Source: CAVPDE01 sp963702565 (GTDB lineage: Bacteria; Desulfobacterota; DSM-4660; Desulfatiglandales; HGW-15). Taken from it: a stretch of 64,000 bases of DNA. The notes under the pieces are model-generated. The model was not told where the DNA came from. It worked only from the letters and a program-made list of their open reading frames with translations, and ran no database searches. Below, piece by piece: positions 40,178 through 48,757 of the stretch. Numbering within the stretch: the stretch's first letter is position 1; each line of letters begins with the position of its first letter. A program made the position numbers and the translations under genes. The stretch spans positions 62,001 through 126,000 of the forward strand of contig CAVPDE010000015.1 of NCBI GenBank assembly GCA_963702565.1, written 5' to 3'.

Positions 40178-42568
40178 ATGGGGAAAATGCGGAGCCTGTT
40201 TAGAAAGGGAGTATTCTCTTTGGTGTTTGTCGCAGCGGCAGGGTTGACCCTTTGTGGATGTGCAGCCCTCGATGTAGCCGCTGACAACCAGGCCGCCATT
40301 GAGAAGTCCACAGCCCCGGTGATACAAGCCATCAACGTGACGCCCTCTCAAGAGCAGACGGTTGTGGAGTTTGTCAACTCGGAACCGGTCTTCTACACAG
40401 CCTTCAAGCTCATGGATCCCGCGAGAATCGTCCTCGACATCCGGGGCGTGCCGGGAAGCGCTTTGCCTCGAGTCAAGGACGTGAACAGCGCCGGGGTGAA
40501 GGACATTCTAATTGAAGAGGGAAAGACCCAGATGATGACGACGCGGGCGGTCATCCGTACGACCGTGCCTGTGCTCTATCAGACGGAGCCCAAAGGCAAT
40601 GTGATCGCTTTGACCCTGACGCCGGAAAAACCGCTGCCCGCTGCCGCAGAGGCGCTTGAAAAGAAAACGGTTGCCGCGGAAGGGGCATCCGTCACCCCTT
40701 CGGAGCCGAGGATTTTCTTCAAAGACACACCCGGCGCTCTGACTCAGATCCTGGGCATTGATTTTACCCTTTTGGAGCAGGGCAAATCGCGTCTGATTGT
40801 GACGATGGACAAGAAAGCCAAATATGATCTCAATCAGCAGGGGCCCAAAACCCTTGTCCTTAAAGTGCCTGAAGCGACCATCCCGCCCCTGATCATGAGG
40901 CACATGGATTCCAAGCACTTCGAAGGCGCTGTCGACTGGGTCAAGGCGTCGCTGACCCAGAAGGATGTCGCCATAGCCATCACGCTCAGGGAAATGGTTC
41001 CTTTTCATGTCAAACAGACGGAGAGCACCATTATCATTGACTTCGGCCCCACGGCGGTAAAGCCTCCGGAGAAGAAGATCGTTCCCCTGCATCAGGCCCA
41101 GGCTCCTGCCGCGCAGGCGCCTGCATTCCAAGCCCCGGCGGCTCCACCCATTATCTCCTTGCAGCAGAAAACCGACCAACCCGGGGTGATGGCGGTTCAG
41201 CCCGGGCTCCCCTCTGCAGCGTCAGCGGGCATCCCCGGTATGAAGAAGGACTACAAAGGGGCCGCCATGACCATGGACTTCGTCAACGCGGATGTGACCA
41301 ACATCCTCCGCCTCATTGGCGAAGTCAGCAACCTCAACATCGTCTGGGGTCCGGAGGTGAGGGGGATCGTTTCCATGAGACTCAAGGACGTCCCCTGGGA
41401 TCAGGCCCTTGACCTGATCCTGGACAACAACAACCTCGCCAAGCGGGATCAGGGCAACGTGATCTGGGTGACCACCAAAGCCGCGATGTCGCAGATCGAG
41501 GCGGAAGAGAGACGTAAAATCCAGGAATTTGAGGCGAAGCTTGAAGCGGAGAGGAAAAAGATCATCAGTGAGAAAGAAAAGGAAAAAGAGCTGGAGCCTC
41601 TCCTGACCGAATATATTCCGGTTGATTTTGCCAAAGCCAGTGAAATTATACCCCTCCTCGCGGTCAGCGAAACAGGCAAGAGCCGGGGGGGCAAGCTGAG
41701 CACGGACAGCAGGACGAATACGATTATCCTTACCGACATCGCGTCCAATGTAAGGATTGCGAAAGACATCGTCAAACAGTTCGACACCCCGGTCAAGCAG
41801 GTGATGATCGAGGCCCGCATCGTGGATGCTACGGATGACTTTATCCGGGACCTGGGCATCCGGTGGGATCAATTCCAGATTAACAAGCGAAAGGATAACA
41901 CGGTTCCGTGGCCCTCGATGGAGGGGCTAAACACCACTCCCACTGACCCCTCCGTGTCGCCACCTTTCCCGGCTCCGGGTAAGACGTACAGCCCCACTTT
42001 TACCTCCAATGCGCCCGGAGACTGGACGCCCAATCTGGGTCTGGTCTTCTCCACCCTGAGCGGATCCGGCCTGACTGCAACCCTCCTGGATGCCAAGCTG
42101 GCGCTGGCTGAAACCGAAGGCAAGACAAAGATCATTTCCGCACCGAAAGTGATCGCCATGAACGGCCAGGCCGCCACGATCAGCCGAGGCGACTCCATCA
42201 TCATTCAAGCCACGGAAAATGTGGCTTCCACGACCATTGACGCGACCCTGTCTCTGGAAGTGACGCCTACGGTGAGCTACAACAACTTCATCACCATGGA
42301 CGTGAAGGTCACAGATGACACGGCGCCCACCCAGTTCAGGATCCGGAAGAAGTCCCTGAACACGAAGCTGATGATCAAGAACGGAGACACGGTGGTGATC
42401 GGCGGCATCTATACGGAGAACCAGAGCAGTGATGAATCCGGAATTCCCGGCCTGCGGCGACTTCCTATCCTGGGATGGCTGTTCAAGGCTCAGCGGCTCA
42501 CGAACACGAAAACAGAGTTGTTGATTTTCTTGACTCCCTCAGTGGTTGCCTCCACCTTTAAATCCTAG
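40178..42568 (+). CDS. pilQ: Type IV pilus secretin PilQ
   Basis: A 796-residue outer-membrane secretin through which the pilus exits. The N-terminus carries a lipoprotein-like signal (GLTLCGCAALD). Two AMIN domains (about residues 50-145 and 175-290) should bind peptidoglycan. A Pro/Ala/Gln linker follows, then the STN/N0 domain (MTMDFVNADVTNILRLIGEVSNLNIV), a coiled insertion rich in Glu/Lys (about 430-470), the secretin_N domain, and the secretin core with QVMIEARIVDA, TKIISAPKVIAMNGQAATISRG and the terminal TKTELLIFLTPSVV. AAGGAG lies 7 bases before ATG 40178. The stop overlaps the convergent HAD gene stop. Confidence 0.96.
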   Translation: MGKMRSLFRKGVFSLVFVAAAGLTLCGCAALDVAADNQAAIEKSTAPVIQAINVTPSQEQTVVEFVNSEPVFYTAFKLMDPARIVLDIRGVPGSALPRVKDVNSAGVKDILIEEGKTQMMTTRAVIRTTVPVLYQTEPKGNVIALTLTPEKPLPAAAEALEKKTVAAEGASVTPSEPRIFFKDTPGALTQILGIDFTLLEQGKSRLIVTMDKKAKYDLNQQGPKTLVLKVPEATIPPLIMRHMDSKHFEGAVDWVKASLTQKDVAIAITLREMVPFHVKQTESTIIIDFGPTAVKPPEKKIVPLHQAQAPAAQAPAFQAPAAPPIISLQQKTDQPGVMAVQPGLPSAASAGIPGMKKDYKGAAMTMDFVNADVTNILRLIGEVSNLNIVWGPEVRGIVSMRLKDVPWDQALDLILDNNNLAKRDQGNVIWVTTKAAMSQIEAEERRKIQEFEAKLEAERKKIISEKEKEKELEPLLTEYIPVDFAKASEIIPLLAVSETGKSRGGKLSTDSRTNTIILTDIASNVRIAKDIVKQFDTPVKQVMIEARIVDATDDFIRDLGIRWDQFQINKRKDNTVPWPSMEGLNTTPTDPSVSPPFPAPGKTYSPTFTSNAPGDWTPNLGLVFSTLSGSGLTATLLDAKLALAETEGKTKIISAPKVIAMNGQAATISRGDSIIIQATENVASTTIDATLSLEVTPTVSYNNFITMDVKVTDDTAPTQFRIRKKSLNTKLMIKNGDTVVIGGIYTENQSSDESGIPGLRRLPILGWLFKAQRLTNTKTELLIFLTPSVVASTFKS

Positions 42569-43188
42569 GGCAAACCACAAACGCTGGCAATGTCCAGCAG
42601 TTGTTCCACATGAAAGGCAGCGTCTAAGTTCTTGTTCTTGTAGGCCACGAACGGAACGGACGCTGCCTTTGCTGTTTCAGCGTCCACGGTCGAGTCCCCC
42701 ACATAGAGCGCCTGATCCGGCCGGATCGAAAAGAAATCAAGGATTTTGAAAAGCGATTCGGGATGGGGCTTTGGTCTGGTCACATCCAGCGAACACACCA
42801 CGATGTCAAAGGTGTCGGCAAGGCCGTACGACTCGAGTACCTTTTGGATCGTGTTGCTTCGGTTCGTGGCCACGGCGAGGCCGCAGGAGGGCTTTAGCAG
42901 GGCCAGAAGTTCCCTCAGTCCCGGCTCCGGGACCATATCCTGGATAAAGGGGGTGTAGTCCATCTGGAACCGGTAGGCCAGGGCTTGTTCCAGGTAGGGG
43001 GTGCCCCTGAAGATGCAGCGAACCGACTCATCGGCCGTAGCCATGTGGATGTAGGCCGCCTGCTCGTCTCTGAGCAAAGGGAGCCCGAAATGGGAGAGCA
43101 GGTGGTTGTAGAAATTGATGTTGGACCGGCGCGAGTCAAACATCACGCCGTCGCAATCAAAAATCACCGCAGCGAATGAGTTCACCAA
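42565..43188 (-). CDS. HAD-family phosphatase, phosphoglycolate-phosphatase-like
   Basis: A 207-residue hydrolase. Motif I is FDCDGVMFDS, motif II is VATNRSNT, motif III lies in TRPKPHPESL, and motif IV is YVGDSTVDAETAKAA. A helical cap lies after motif I. Members dephosphorylate phosphoglycolate, pyrophosphate or sugar phosphates; the substrate is not determined. No ATG is available at the natural start. TTG 43188 (or GTG 43185) opens the conserved sequence, while the open frame further upstream (to 43320) only translates iterated-word repeat DNA. Confidence 0.88.
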   Translation of the reverse strand: MVNSFAAVIFDCDGVMFDSRRSNINFYNHLLSHFGLPLLRDEQAAYIHMATADESVRCIFRGTPYLEQALAYRFQMDYTPFIQDMVPEPGLRELLALLKPSCGLAVATNRSNTIQKVLESYGLADTFDIVVCSLDVTRPKPHPESLFKILDFFSIRPDQALYVGDSTVDAETAKAASVPFVAYKNKNLDAAFHVEQLLDIASVCGLP

Positions 43189-43257
43189 AATTATAGTCCA
43201 ACTCTGGAAGTGCGAGCAAAATAATTGCCTTTGGGCGGAGAGTTCGGTTTCGTTTCT

Positions 43258-43378
43258 GGGCGCGACGAGGGCACAAAGGTGCAAAGAAAAGGACAAAGTG
43301 ACAAAAAGACAAAGATGCAAAGGGTAAAGACAAAAAAGAAATTTTCTGCTTTGTCCCTCTGTCCCTTAGTCCCTGTCG
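43258..43378. repeat. GACAAAG iterated-word inverted repeat
   Basis: About eight degenerate copies of RACAAAGGTGCAAAG-type words (43270-43335) are followed by the complementary CTTTGTCCCTCTGTCCCTTAGTCCCTGTC (43350-43378). It lies between the HAD gene's start and rpsU's stop and is the clearest example of this repeat style in the window. Confidence 0.7.
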
Positions 43379-43567
43379 TTAGTACACTTTTCTCATTCTC
43401 TTGCGGCGCCTCTTAGCGGCCTTGGCCTGTTTTTTCTTTTTCTGAACGCTCGGTTTGTCATAGAAACGGCGTTCCTTAATCTCAGAAAAGAAGCCTTCTT
43501 TGGTAAGCTTTTTCTTGAGATCCCGAATGGCTTTTTCGATCTGGTTATCCTGAACTACGACTTTCAT
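43379..43567 (-). CDS. rpsU: Small ribosomal subunit protein bS21
   Basis: A 62-residue basic ribosomal protein: VVVQDNQIEKAIRDLKKKL, FFSEIKERRFYDKPS and a lysine/arginine-rich helix QAKAAKRRRKRMRK. It binds 16S rRNA near the anti-Shine-Dalgarno region and aids initiation. GAAGGACATATG gives a good ribosome site (AGGA). Confidence 0.95.
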   Translation of the reverse strand: MKVVVQDNQIEKAIRDLKKKLTKEGFFSEIKERRFYDKPSVQKKKKQAKAAKRRRKRMRKVY

Positions 43568-43770
43568 ATGTCCTTCTTTCTAACCCCCTCCCGTTCTCCC
43601 TTCGATACCTCAGGGCGAACGGGCAACGTAACCTGTGGATATGTGATTTTCCGTTCGTGGTGAGCGGTTCGACTTTACTCACCGCCCTGAGCACGCCTAA
43701 GGGGTATCGCGAACCATGAACGGAGGGGTTTTTGCCGATCTCTCAACAGATGGTCATTCTTAATCGTCTG

Positions 43771-43814
43771 AAAAAACAAAAAAAGCACCCCAAAACTCGT
43801 CCCGGGATGCTTTC
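43771..43814 (-). terminator. Rho-independent terminator of a minus-strand transcript
   Basis: On the minus strand, AAAGCATCCC pairs with GGGGTGCTTT across a loop of about 12 bases and is followed by an almost unbroken T-run (complement of 43771-43784). It is not next to any coding stop and fits the end of the candidate RNA gene upstream. Confidence 0.75.
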
Positions 43815-44061
43815 GTGGCGCGGCCTTCTCAATAAATTACACGATCAGTCTCCTACCTGTTCGCGAAAGAGATCGGAAGGTGCGGAAGCATCCGGACCCA
43901 ACAAGCAAGAGTCTATGAAACCGATGCGCTTTACGGTCGGATCATGATTGCCAATAGCCTCGGTTATGGGAATCACCCCCTTTTCTCAGCCCGGTTCCAC
44001 AGGGCATTTCCGGCCAAACAGAGCGAACAAGCGTTTCAAAAGGGCTTGGTTAATCAAAAGA
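43775..44061 (-). ncRNA. Candidate structured non-coding RNA (possibly 6S-like)
   Basis: A transcription unit of about 287 nt is bounded by a good promoter (44068-44095) and a strong terminator (43771-43814), with no credible reading frame. Complementary segments such as TTGTTCGC near the 5' end and GCGAACAG near the 3' part would close a long, bubble-rich hairpin of about 170-190 nt, a layout reminiscent of 6S RNA. GCCC...GGGC and GGGGG...CCC elements lie inside. It lacks SRP, tmRNA and RNase P signatures. The identity is undecided; the confidence refers to there being an RNA gene. Confidence 0.5.
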
Positions 44062-44067
44062 TTATTG

Positions 44068-44095
44068 AATATACCAGCAATTGATACCTTGTCAA
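44068..44095 (-). promoter_or_regulatory. Sigma-70 promoter of the candidate RNA gene
   Basis: Read on the minus strand, TTGACA (complement of 44090-44095) and TATATT (complement of 44068-44073) are separated by 16 bases. The start point would be near 44061. Both hexamers are near consensus. Confidence 0.7.
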
Positions 44096-44378
44096 CATGT
44101 TTCTTGGCCCGAGACCCGGAACATGAGACATAAAGAGAAGGCCAACAGCAACCACGAAAGCACGAAATTTGGAAAGCACGAAAAAGGGCAAAGGTGTGTA
44201 TCAAAGTCTCTTCTTTCGTATCTTCTCCCTTTCGCCTGTCCTGTCGATGACCCTGAGGTTCTCCAAGGGAGCATAGTCGAAGGATGTTTTGGTGATTGGT
44301 CTTGGGTTTCTTGGTTGTGCCGCGGTCGGCGGCTTGCCCGCCGTGTTTGTGGCGGGTCGTCCGTCTGCCGTCGTCCGG
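44096..44378. repeat. CACGAAA words, CCTGTCC..TCGAAGG repeat and GC palindrome
   Basis: Bases 44150-44222 are CACGAAA iterated words with complementary TTTCGT words. Bases 44228-44284 resemble the dispersed repeat at 498-523 and 626-656. Bases 44331-44357 carry a GC palindrome that matches 63871-63897 (reverse strand) at 26 of 27 positions. No gene is seen. Confidence 0.6.
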
Positions 44379-45908
44379 TCAGCTGTTTTTCTTCTCCAGT
44401 TTTGCTACCGATTCAACATGGTAAGTGTGCGGGAACATGTCCACCGGCTGGATCTCGGAGATGTGGTAGTGCTCCTGCATAAGCCCCAGATCCCTTGCCA
44501 GGGTGGCAGGATTGCAGGAGACGTAAACGATTCTTTCCGCCCCGATTTCAAGAACACGGGAGAGAACCTCCTGGTGCATGCCGGCCCTGGGCGGGTCAAT
44601 GATCATGACCTCCGGCTGAAGCGTGAGAAAGGCCAGGTTCTCGCGGATATCCCCTAGAAGGAACTCGCAGTTTTGAATTCCGTTCGCCTGACAATTCCTC
44701 CTGGCGTCGAGAACAGCGCTCTCCACGATCTCCATGCCGATCACTCTCCTTGCGGAGTGCGCGATGAAGATGGGGATGGTGCCGGTGCCGCTGTAAAGAT
44801 CGAGGATGGTTTCCCCGCCCTTGAGCTCAGCAAACTCGGCCACCTTTCCATAGAGCCTTTCGGCGCCGATGGAATTGGTTTGGAAAAAGGAGTTGGCGGA
44901 GATCTGAAACAAGGAGGCGCCGATCCTGTCCTGAAGGATCCCGTCACCGGCAAGGACCGTTTCCCTTTCGCCTACCGCGATGGAAGCCTTTTTTGCTGTG
45001 ATGTTGTTGACCACGGTTTTCACGTTGGGGAAGAGGGCGGTGAGCCTCTGCGCGAGCGGGAGGACGACTTCATTCCTCATCTCTGAGGTCACGAAATTGA
45101 CCATCCATTCATCGTGGTAGGCCGAATGCCGCAGGGTAAGAAACCGCCAGAAACCCTTGTGGCTCTTGATCCCGTAGGGAGGGAGCCCCGATTCACCGGC
45201 CAAGCGTTTGACCTCTCGCAGAATCTCGTTGCCCCTCTCCTGCTGGAGAAGGCAAGCCTCCACGTCAATGATCTTGTCAAACGTGCCGGGCACATGAAGG
45301 CCGAGAGCAAAATCCCCCCTGCCCCCCTTTACCAAAGGGGGGTGAGGTTCGCAGGTCCGAGTCGCGTTAGTGGAGGGGCCTCCCGATAATCCCCTCCCCC
45401 TCGCATTATTTTCCCCTCCCCTGGCGGGAGGGGTAAGGGGAGGGGGAAGAGGGAAGGCAGAGGGGATTTTGGCAGGAGTATGAGGCAGCCACGGCCGGTC
45501 GGAAAAGGAGAACTCCATTTTGTTCCGGTAGCCAAAGCTCTTCTCCGAGGGGATGGGATCGCGGACTTCAATGCCGGAAAGAGAGCCGATGTGGGAGAGG
45601 GCTTCCTCGATGTGCCCTCTCTTGTACTCAAGCTGCCGCTCGTAGGTCACGTGCTGCCACTGGCATCCCCCACAAATGCCGAAGTAAGGACAGGGGGCTT
45701 CGATGCGATCCGGAGAGGGGATCAGGATCTCGTGTATCTTGGCTTCGGCATAGGCCTTTTTCTTTCTGAAGATCAGGGCCTTCACCCTGTCTCCGGGCAC
45801 AGCGCCCTTCACAAAGACCACCAGCCCGTCCAGCCGAGCGATTCCCTGGCCGCCGAACGCGACGCGGTCAATGTGAAGCTCCTGGATGTCTCCTTTCCGT
45901 ACCGTCAT
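44379..45908 (-). CDS. 23S rRNA (uracil-5-)-methyltransferase, RlmD/TrmA family, with in-frame repeat insertion
   Basis: A 509-residue SAM-dependent RNA m5U methyltransferase. An N-terminal TRAM domain (residues 1-60) is followed by the [4Fe-4S] motif CPYFGICGGC (Cys 73, 79, 82, with the fourth Cys at about 219). The Rossmann domain contains LDLYSGTGTIPIFIA, IDPPRAGMHQEVL and the catalytic VSCNPATLARDL. Residues about 142-199 are a Pro/Gly/Arg-rich block with no counterpart in the family as I know it. They are encoded by palindromic repeat DNA (45312-45485) inserted without breaking the frame, in a loop between the central domain start and ALGLHVPGTFDKI. The rest looks functional. Confidence 0.92.
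   Translation of the reverse strand: MTVRKGDIQELHIDRVAFGGQGIARLDGLVVFVKGAVPGDRVKALIFRKKKAYAEAKIHEILIPSPDRIEAPCPYFGICGGCQWQHVTYERQLEYKRGHIEEALSHIGSLSGIEVRDPIPSEKSFGYRNKMEFSFSDRPWLPHTPAKIPSAFPLPPPLTPPARGGENNARGRGLSGGPSTNATRTCEPHPPLVKGGRGDFALGLHVPGTFDKIIDVEACLLQQERGNEILREVKRLAGESGLPPYGIKSHKGFWRFLTLRHSAYHDEWMVNFVTSEMRNEVVLPLAQRLTALFPNVKTVVNNITAKKASIAVGERETVLAGDGILQDRIGASLFQISANSFFQTNSIGAERLYGKVAEFAELKGGETILDLYSGTGTIPIFIAHSARRVIGMEIVESAVLDARRNCQANGIQNCEFLLGDIRENLAFLTLQPEVMIIDPPRAGMHQEVLSRVLEIGAERIVYVSCNPATLARDLGLMQEHYHISEIQPVDMFPHTYHVESVAKLEKKNS
45312..45485. repeat. Palindromic repeat inserted in the RNA methyltransferase gene
   Basis: The block contains CCCCCCTTT-ACC-AAAGGGGGG (45325-45342) and a second palindrome, CCCCTCCCC-TGGC-GGGAGGGG (45413-45432), joined by a unique 70-base middle. 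It has the style of the intergenic repeats at 5572-5655 and 21875-21948. It is about 174 bases, a multiple of three, and adds about 58 residues. Confidence 0.75.
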
Positions 45909-45976
45909 ATACAGTTTCTTTGCAGGGGCGGACAGGCCCTCTCATACATTAACACAACACAATCGAGTGTTCGGTA

Positions 45977-46019
45977 CAAAAAAGCGCCACCCCCGCCCCT
46001 TTCAGGACGAGGGTGGCGC
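45977..46019 (-). terminator. Rho-independent terminator of the FG-GAP protein gene
   Basis: On the minus strand, GCGCCACCC...GGGTGGCGC forms a 9-bp stem extended by GC pairs and is followed by TTTTTTGT. It lies just past the stop of the gene at 46040. It shares its core with the terminator at 49157-49198. Confidence 0.85.
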
Positions 46020-46039
46020 GTAAGGAGAGGGAAATTACT

Positions 46040-48757
46040 TTATGGCTCTGACTCCACCACCACCGTCACCGAAGCCGTGTCTTTTCCGTACGGGCCGTGA
46101 GCAGTAATGGTGTAGGTAGTTGTCGCACCAGGCGACACGGAGACCGTGTCTGATGCTATCGGGTCTCCGTCCACGGCAAAGGTGCCGATTCCGGGTTCGA
46201 CCTGAACGACCAGCGCATTGATCCAAGACCAGGAGAGATCTGTTGATTCGCCCGCTAGAAGGATGCCGGGATTCGCACTAATGCTCGCGGTGTGATAGGT
46301 ATCAATAGAGTAGGCATAGGCTGCGCCGGTCTGGGCGCTGTCACCGGCGGCGCCTGAGAGGATCGTGTCGCCGCTGATGGAGACGGAACCGCCAAAGCCT
46401 TGCCCGGGAGCCGCGTCAGTGGCAATCACCTTACCTTCCAGGGACCAGACTGAACCATCGAACTTATACACGTATAAAGCGCCTGATCCGTCCGCACCCG
46501 GCGCTCCCACCACGACATAGTCAGCACTGATGGAGACGGAAGCTCCGAACTGGTCGTTTGCTTTTCCGTCAACGGCCATGAGCTTGGCCTCTTCAACCCA
46601 GTTCACGCCGTTGTATCTGAACACGTAGGCTGCACCTGAATCCATCCAGACGGTGTCTGCGCCCGGCGCTCCAACAACGGCGATGTTGCCACTGATCGCC
46701 ACAGAAGCGCCGAATTGGTCACCCTGCTGACCGTCGTTTGCTAGGAGCTTGGCTTCCTGGAGCCAATCCAATTCGGCTTGAACGAAGACGTATGCGGATC
46801 CTGAATCCAGACCGTTGTCATCGTCCCTGTCCGATCCAACAACAATCGTCTGACCACTGACGGCAACGGAAACACCGAAGGCGTCACCTGCCGCACCGTC
46901 GCTTGCCTTGAGGTGGGTCTGCTGCGTCCAGGCTTGGCCCGCGCGTTTGAAGACATAAGCGGATCCCGCGTCAAGCCCACCGCCGGCTGAGGGAACCAGG
47001 AACTCGATATTCGTGACTGCAGGAGGTGACAGAGCAGAAACAAGCCATATATCAGCACTATTGAGGAGAGAGATCTCCGCTTCGGACGTGTAAGGGCCTA
47101 CGCTGGCCAGCGGCTGGCTATTCACTCCAAAGACTCTTAAGAGACTAATAGTCGATGGGGCGGTATGTCTCAATTTCATTGCCTTGGGCCTGAAATTTCT
47201 AGCCCAATCCGTGGGATACAAGAGTATCCGGTTGTTGCCGGCCACCCAGCCATTGATGGTTGAGTCCCACGTGACATTGGTACCGGGTACGTACTTGTCA
47301 ATTCCAAAGATCGAGACCCATTCGTCTCCACCTGTGTCATCACCGTACGCGCCGACGACCGCGTAATCTCCGCTGAGCGACAAGGCAGCGCCGAAGAAGT
47401 CACCGGCTTTTCCGTTGTCGGCGATGAGCTTGGCCGCCTGAATCCACTGAGTGCCGTCCCACCTGAACAAATAGGCGGAGCCGGAATTCTCCCCACGGTC
47501 GTCGTCGCCTTGAGCCCCGACAAGGGCGTAGTCACCGCTTACGGCCACGGCCGAGCCGAAGCGGTCGCCTTGCGTTCCATCGGCGGCCCACAGTTGAGCG
47601 GTCTGAGACCAAGGACTGTTGGATTCGAAGACGTAAGCGACTTCTTTACTCTCGGTCCCGATGATTGCGCGCCGGTTGTCGACCGACACGGAAGATCCAA
47701 AAAGGTCACCCACGAATCCGTCGCTGGCTTTAAGCTTCTCTTCAGTCAGGGAGAAAGGCACGTAAGCGACAGAGATGGTCACATCGTCAGGAGAGCTGTT
47801 CACCTTGCCATCGTTGACCACAAGCCGCATTTTATACTCGCCCGGGAGGTAGGGCACAAAGGATGCGGAGGGAGTAGTGGCATTGCCAAGGGCCGGTTCT
47901 ATGCCGGCCGGATAGGAGGTCAATGTCCACAGATAGGTGAGCGGATCACCGTCCACATCGGTCGATTGGCTTCCATCCAATGACACTGTCTCTCCTACCT
48001 TCGCAATCGCAAGAGAGATTGGAGGCGCTACGGGAGCATCCCTCGCAGGAATGACGGCAATGTGCACCCTAGCAGCCGCTATGGGAGCATCGTTTACAGG
48101 CTTGACGGTAAGGTTCACTGTTGCAGCCCGGGAGTTTGCCTTGCCGTCGCTGACCATGAAAGTGAATGAGTCCAAGCCGTTGTAGTCAGTCAACGGCGCG
48201 TAGATCAGCGAAGGAGGTAGGCCGCTCAGGGTCCCGTGAGCCGGCGCTGAGACGACCTGGAAGGAAAGAGTGTCTCCATCCTGATCCGACCCTGTGAGTG
48301 TGATGGAGGCCGATGCATCTTCATCGAGTTCTACGGCCTGGTCATTCGCTTTAGGTTCATGGTTGGTTGGCTTCTGCGCACCCTGCTTTACCTGGAGCTT
48401 GATGGCAGCGCCCCTTTGACCGTAAAGGAACACCCACAGATAATTCCGGTTGCGCAGTTGAACCGGCACCTCCATGGTTGACTTTTTGGCATGAAGAATC
48501 GAATGGAGAGAGAAGAACCGGCCGTTGAGGCTCACAAAGCCGCTTCGAATCTTTCCATGGGAGTCAGCGCTGCTGATCTCGAGAACGGCATCCCCAGATT
48601 CCCCAGATTTGAAGGACTGGAAGGAGGAATGAAAATGGAATCTCCCTACCTTGAACTCCTTTGGTCCGTACAAAGTCCCTTCGTATGGAAGAACTGGGCT
48701 CGCTGATAGGGCAATACCAATGATGAGGGCTAAACAGAGAAAGGTTTTATTTGCCAT
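46040..48757 (-). CDS. Secreted FG-GAP beta-propeller protein with cadherin-like and PKD-like domains
   Basis: A 905-residue exported protein. The signal peptide is residues 1-25 (CLALIIGIALSASPVLPYEG). A strand-rich domain (about 30-130) is followed by a cadherin-like Big_9 repeat (VELDEDASASITLTGSDQDGD..., DYNGLDSFTFMVSDG) and a PKD-like domain (LDGSQSTDVDGDPLTYLWTL). Seven FG-GAP-type repeats of the form FGxSVxxSGDxxxVGA...GSAYVF then make a complete integrin-alpha-like propeller. Repeat 3 is split by about 120 residues of unrelated sequence. A final beta domain ends the protein. It is probably a calcium-stabilised surface or adhesive protein. It lies downstream of the pilY1 operon on the same strand but behind its own terminator and promoter. 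Confidence 0.88.
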   Translation of the reverse strand: MANKTFLCLALIIGIALSASPVLPYEGTLYGPKEFKVGRFHFHSSFQSFKSGESGDAVLEISSADSHGKIRSGFVSLNGRFFSLHSILHAKKSTMEVPVQLRNRNYLWVFLYGQRGAAIKLQVKQGAQKPTNHEPKANDQAVELDEDASASITLTGSDQDGDTLSFQVVSAPAHGTLSGLPPSLIYAPLTDYNGLDSFTFMVSDGKANSRAATVNLTVKPVNDAPIAAARVHIAVIPARDAPVAPPISLAIAKVGETVSLDGSQSTDVDGDPLTYLWTLTSYPAGIEPALGNATTPSASFVPYLPGEYKMRLVVNDGKVNSSPDDVTISVAYVPFSLTEEKLKASDGFVGDLFGSSVSVDNRRAIIGTESKEVAYVFESNSPWSQTAQLWAADGTQGDRFGSAVAVSGDYALVGAQGDDDRGENSGSAYLFRWDGTQWIQAAKLIADNGKAGDFFGAALSLSGDYAVVGAYGDDTGGDEWVSIFGIDKYVPGTNVTWDSTINGWVAGNNRILLYPTDWARNFRPKAMKLRHTAPSTISLLRVFGVNSQPLASVGPYTSEAEISLLNSADIWLVSALSPPAVTNIEFLVPSAGGGLDAGSAYVFKRAGQAWTQQTHLKASDGAAGDAFGVSVAVSGQTIVVGSDRDDDNGLDSGSAYVFVQAELDWLQEAKLLANDGQQGDQFGASVAISGNIAVVGAPGADTVWMDSGAAYVFRYNGVNWVEEAKLMAVDGKANDQFGASVSISADYVVVGAPGADGSGALYVYKFDGSVWSLEGKVIATDAAPGQGFGGSVSISGDTILSGAAGDSAQTGAAYAYSIDTYHTASISANPGILLAGESTDLSWSWINALVVQVEPGIGTFAVDGDPIASDTVSVSPGATTTYTITAHGPYGKDTASVTVVVESEP

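Noticed and set aside
43188..43320. Hydrophobic N-terminal extension of the HAD phosphatase (possible signal peptide)
   Set aside because: The extension simply translates the GACAAAG iterated-word repeat; the enzyme family is cytoplasmic and the conserved sequence begins at about 43185.
43732..43947. Small plus-strand ORF of 71 codons
   Set aside because: It lies antisense to the candidate RNA gene, overlaps its terminator, and has no ribosome site or family resemblance.
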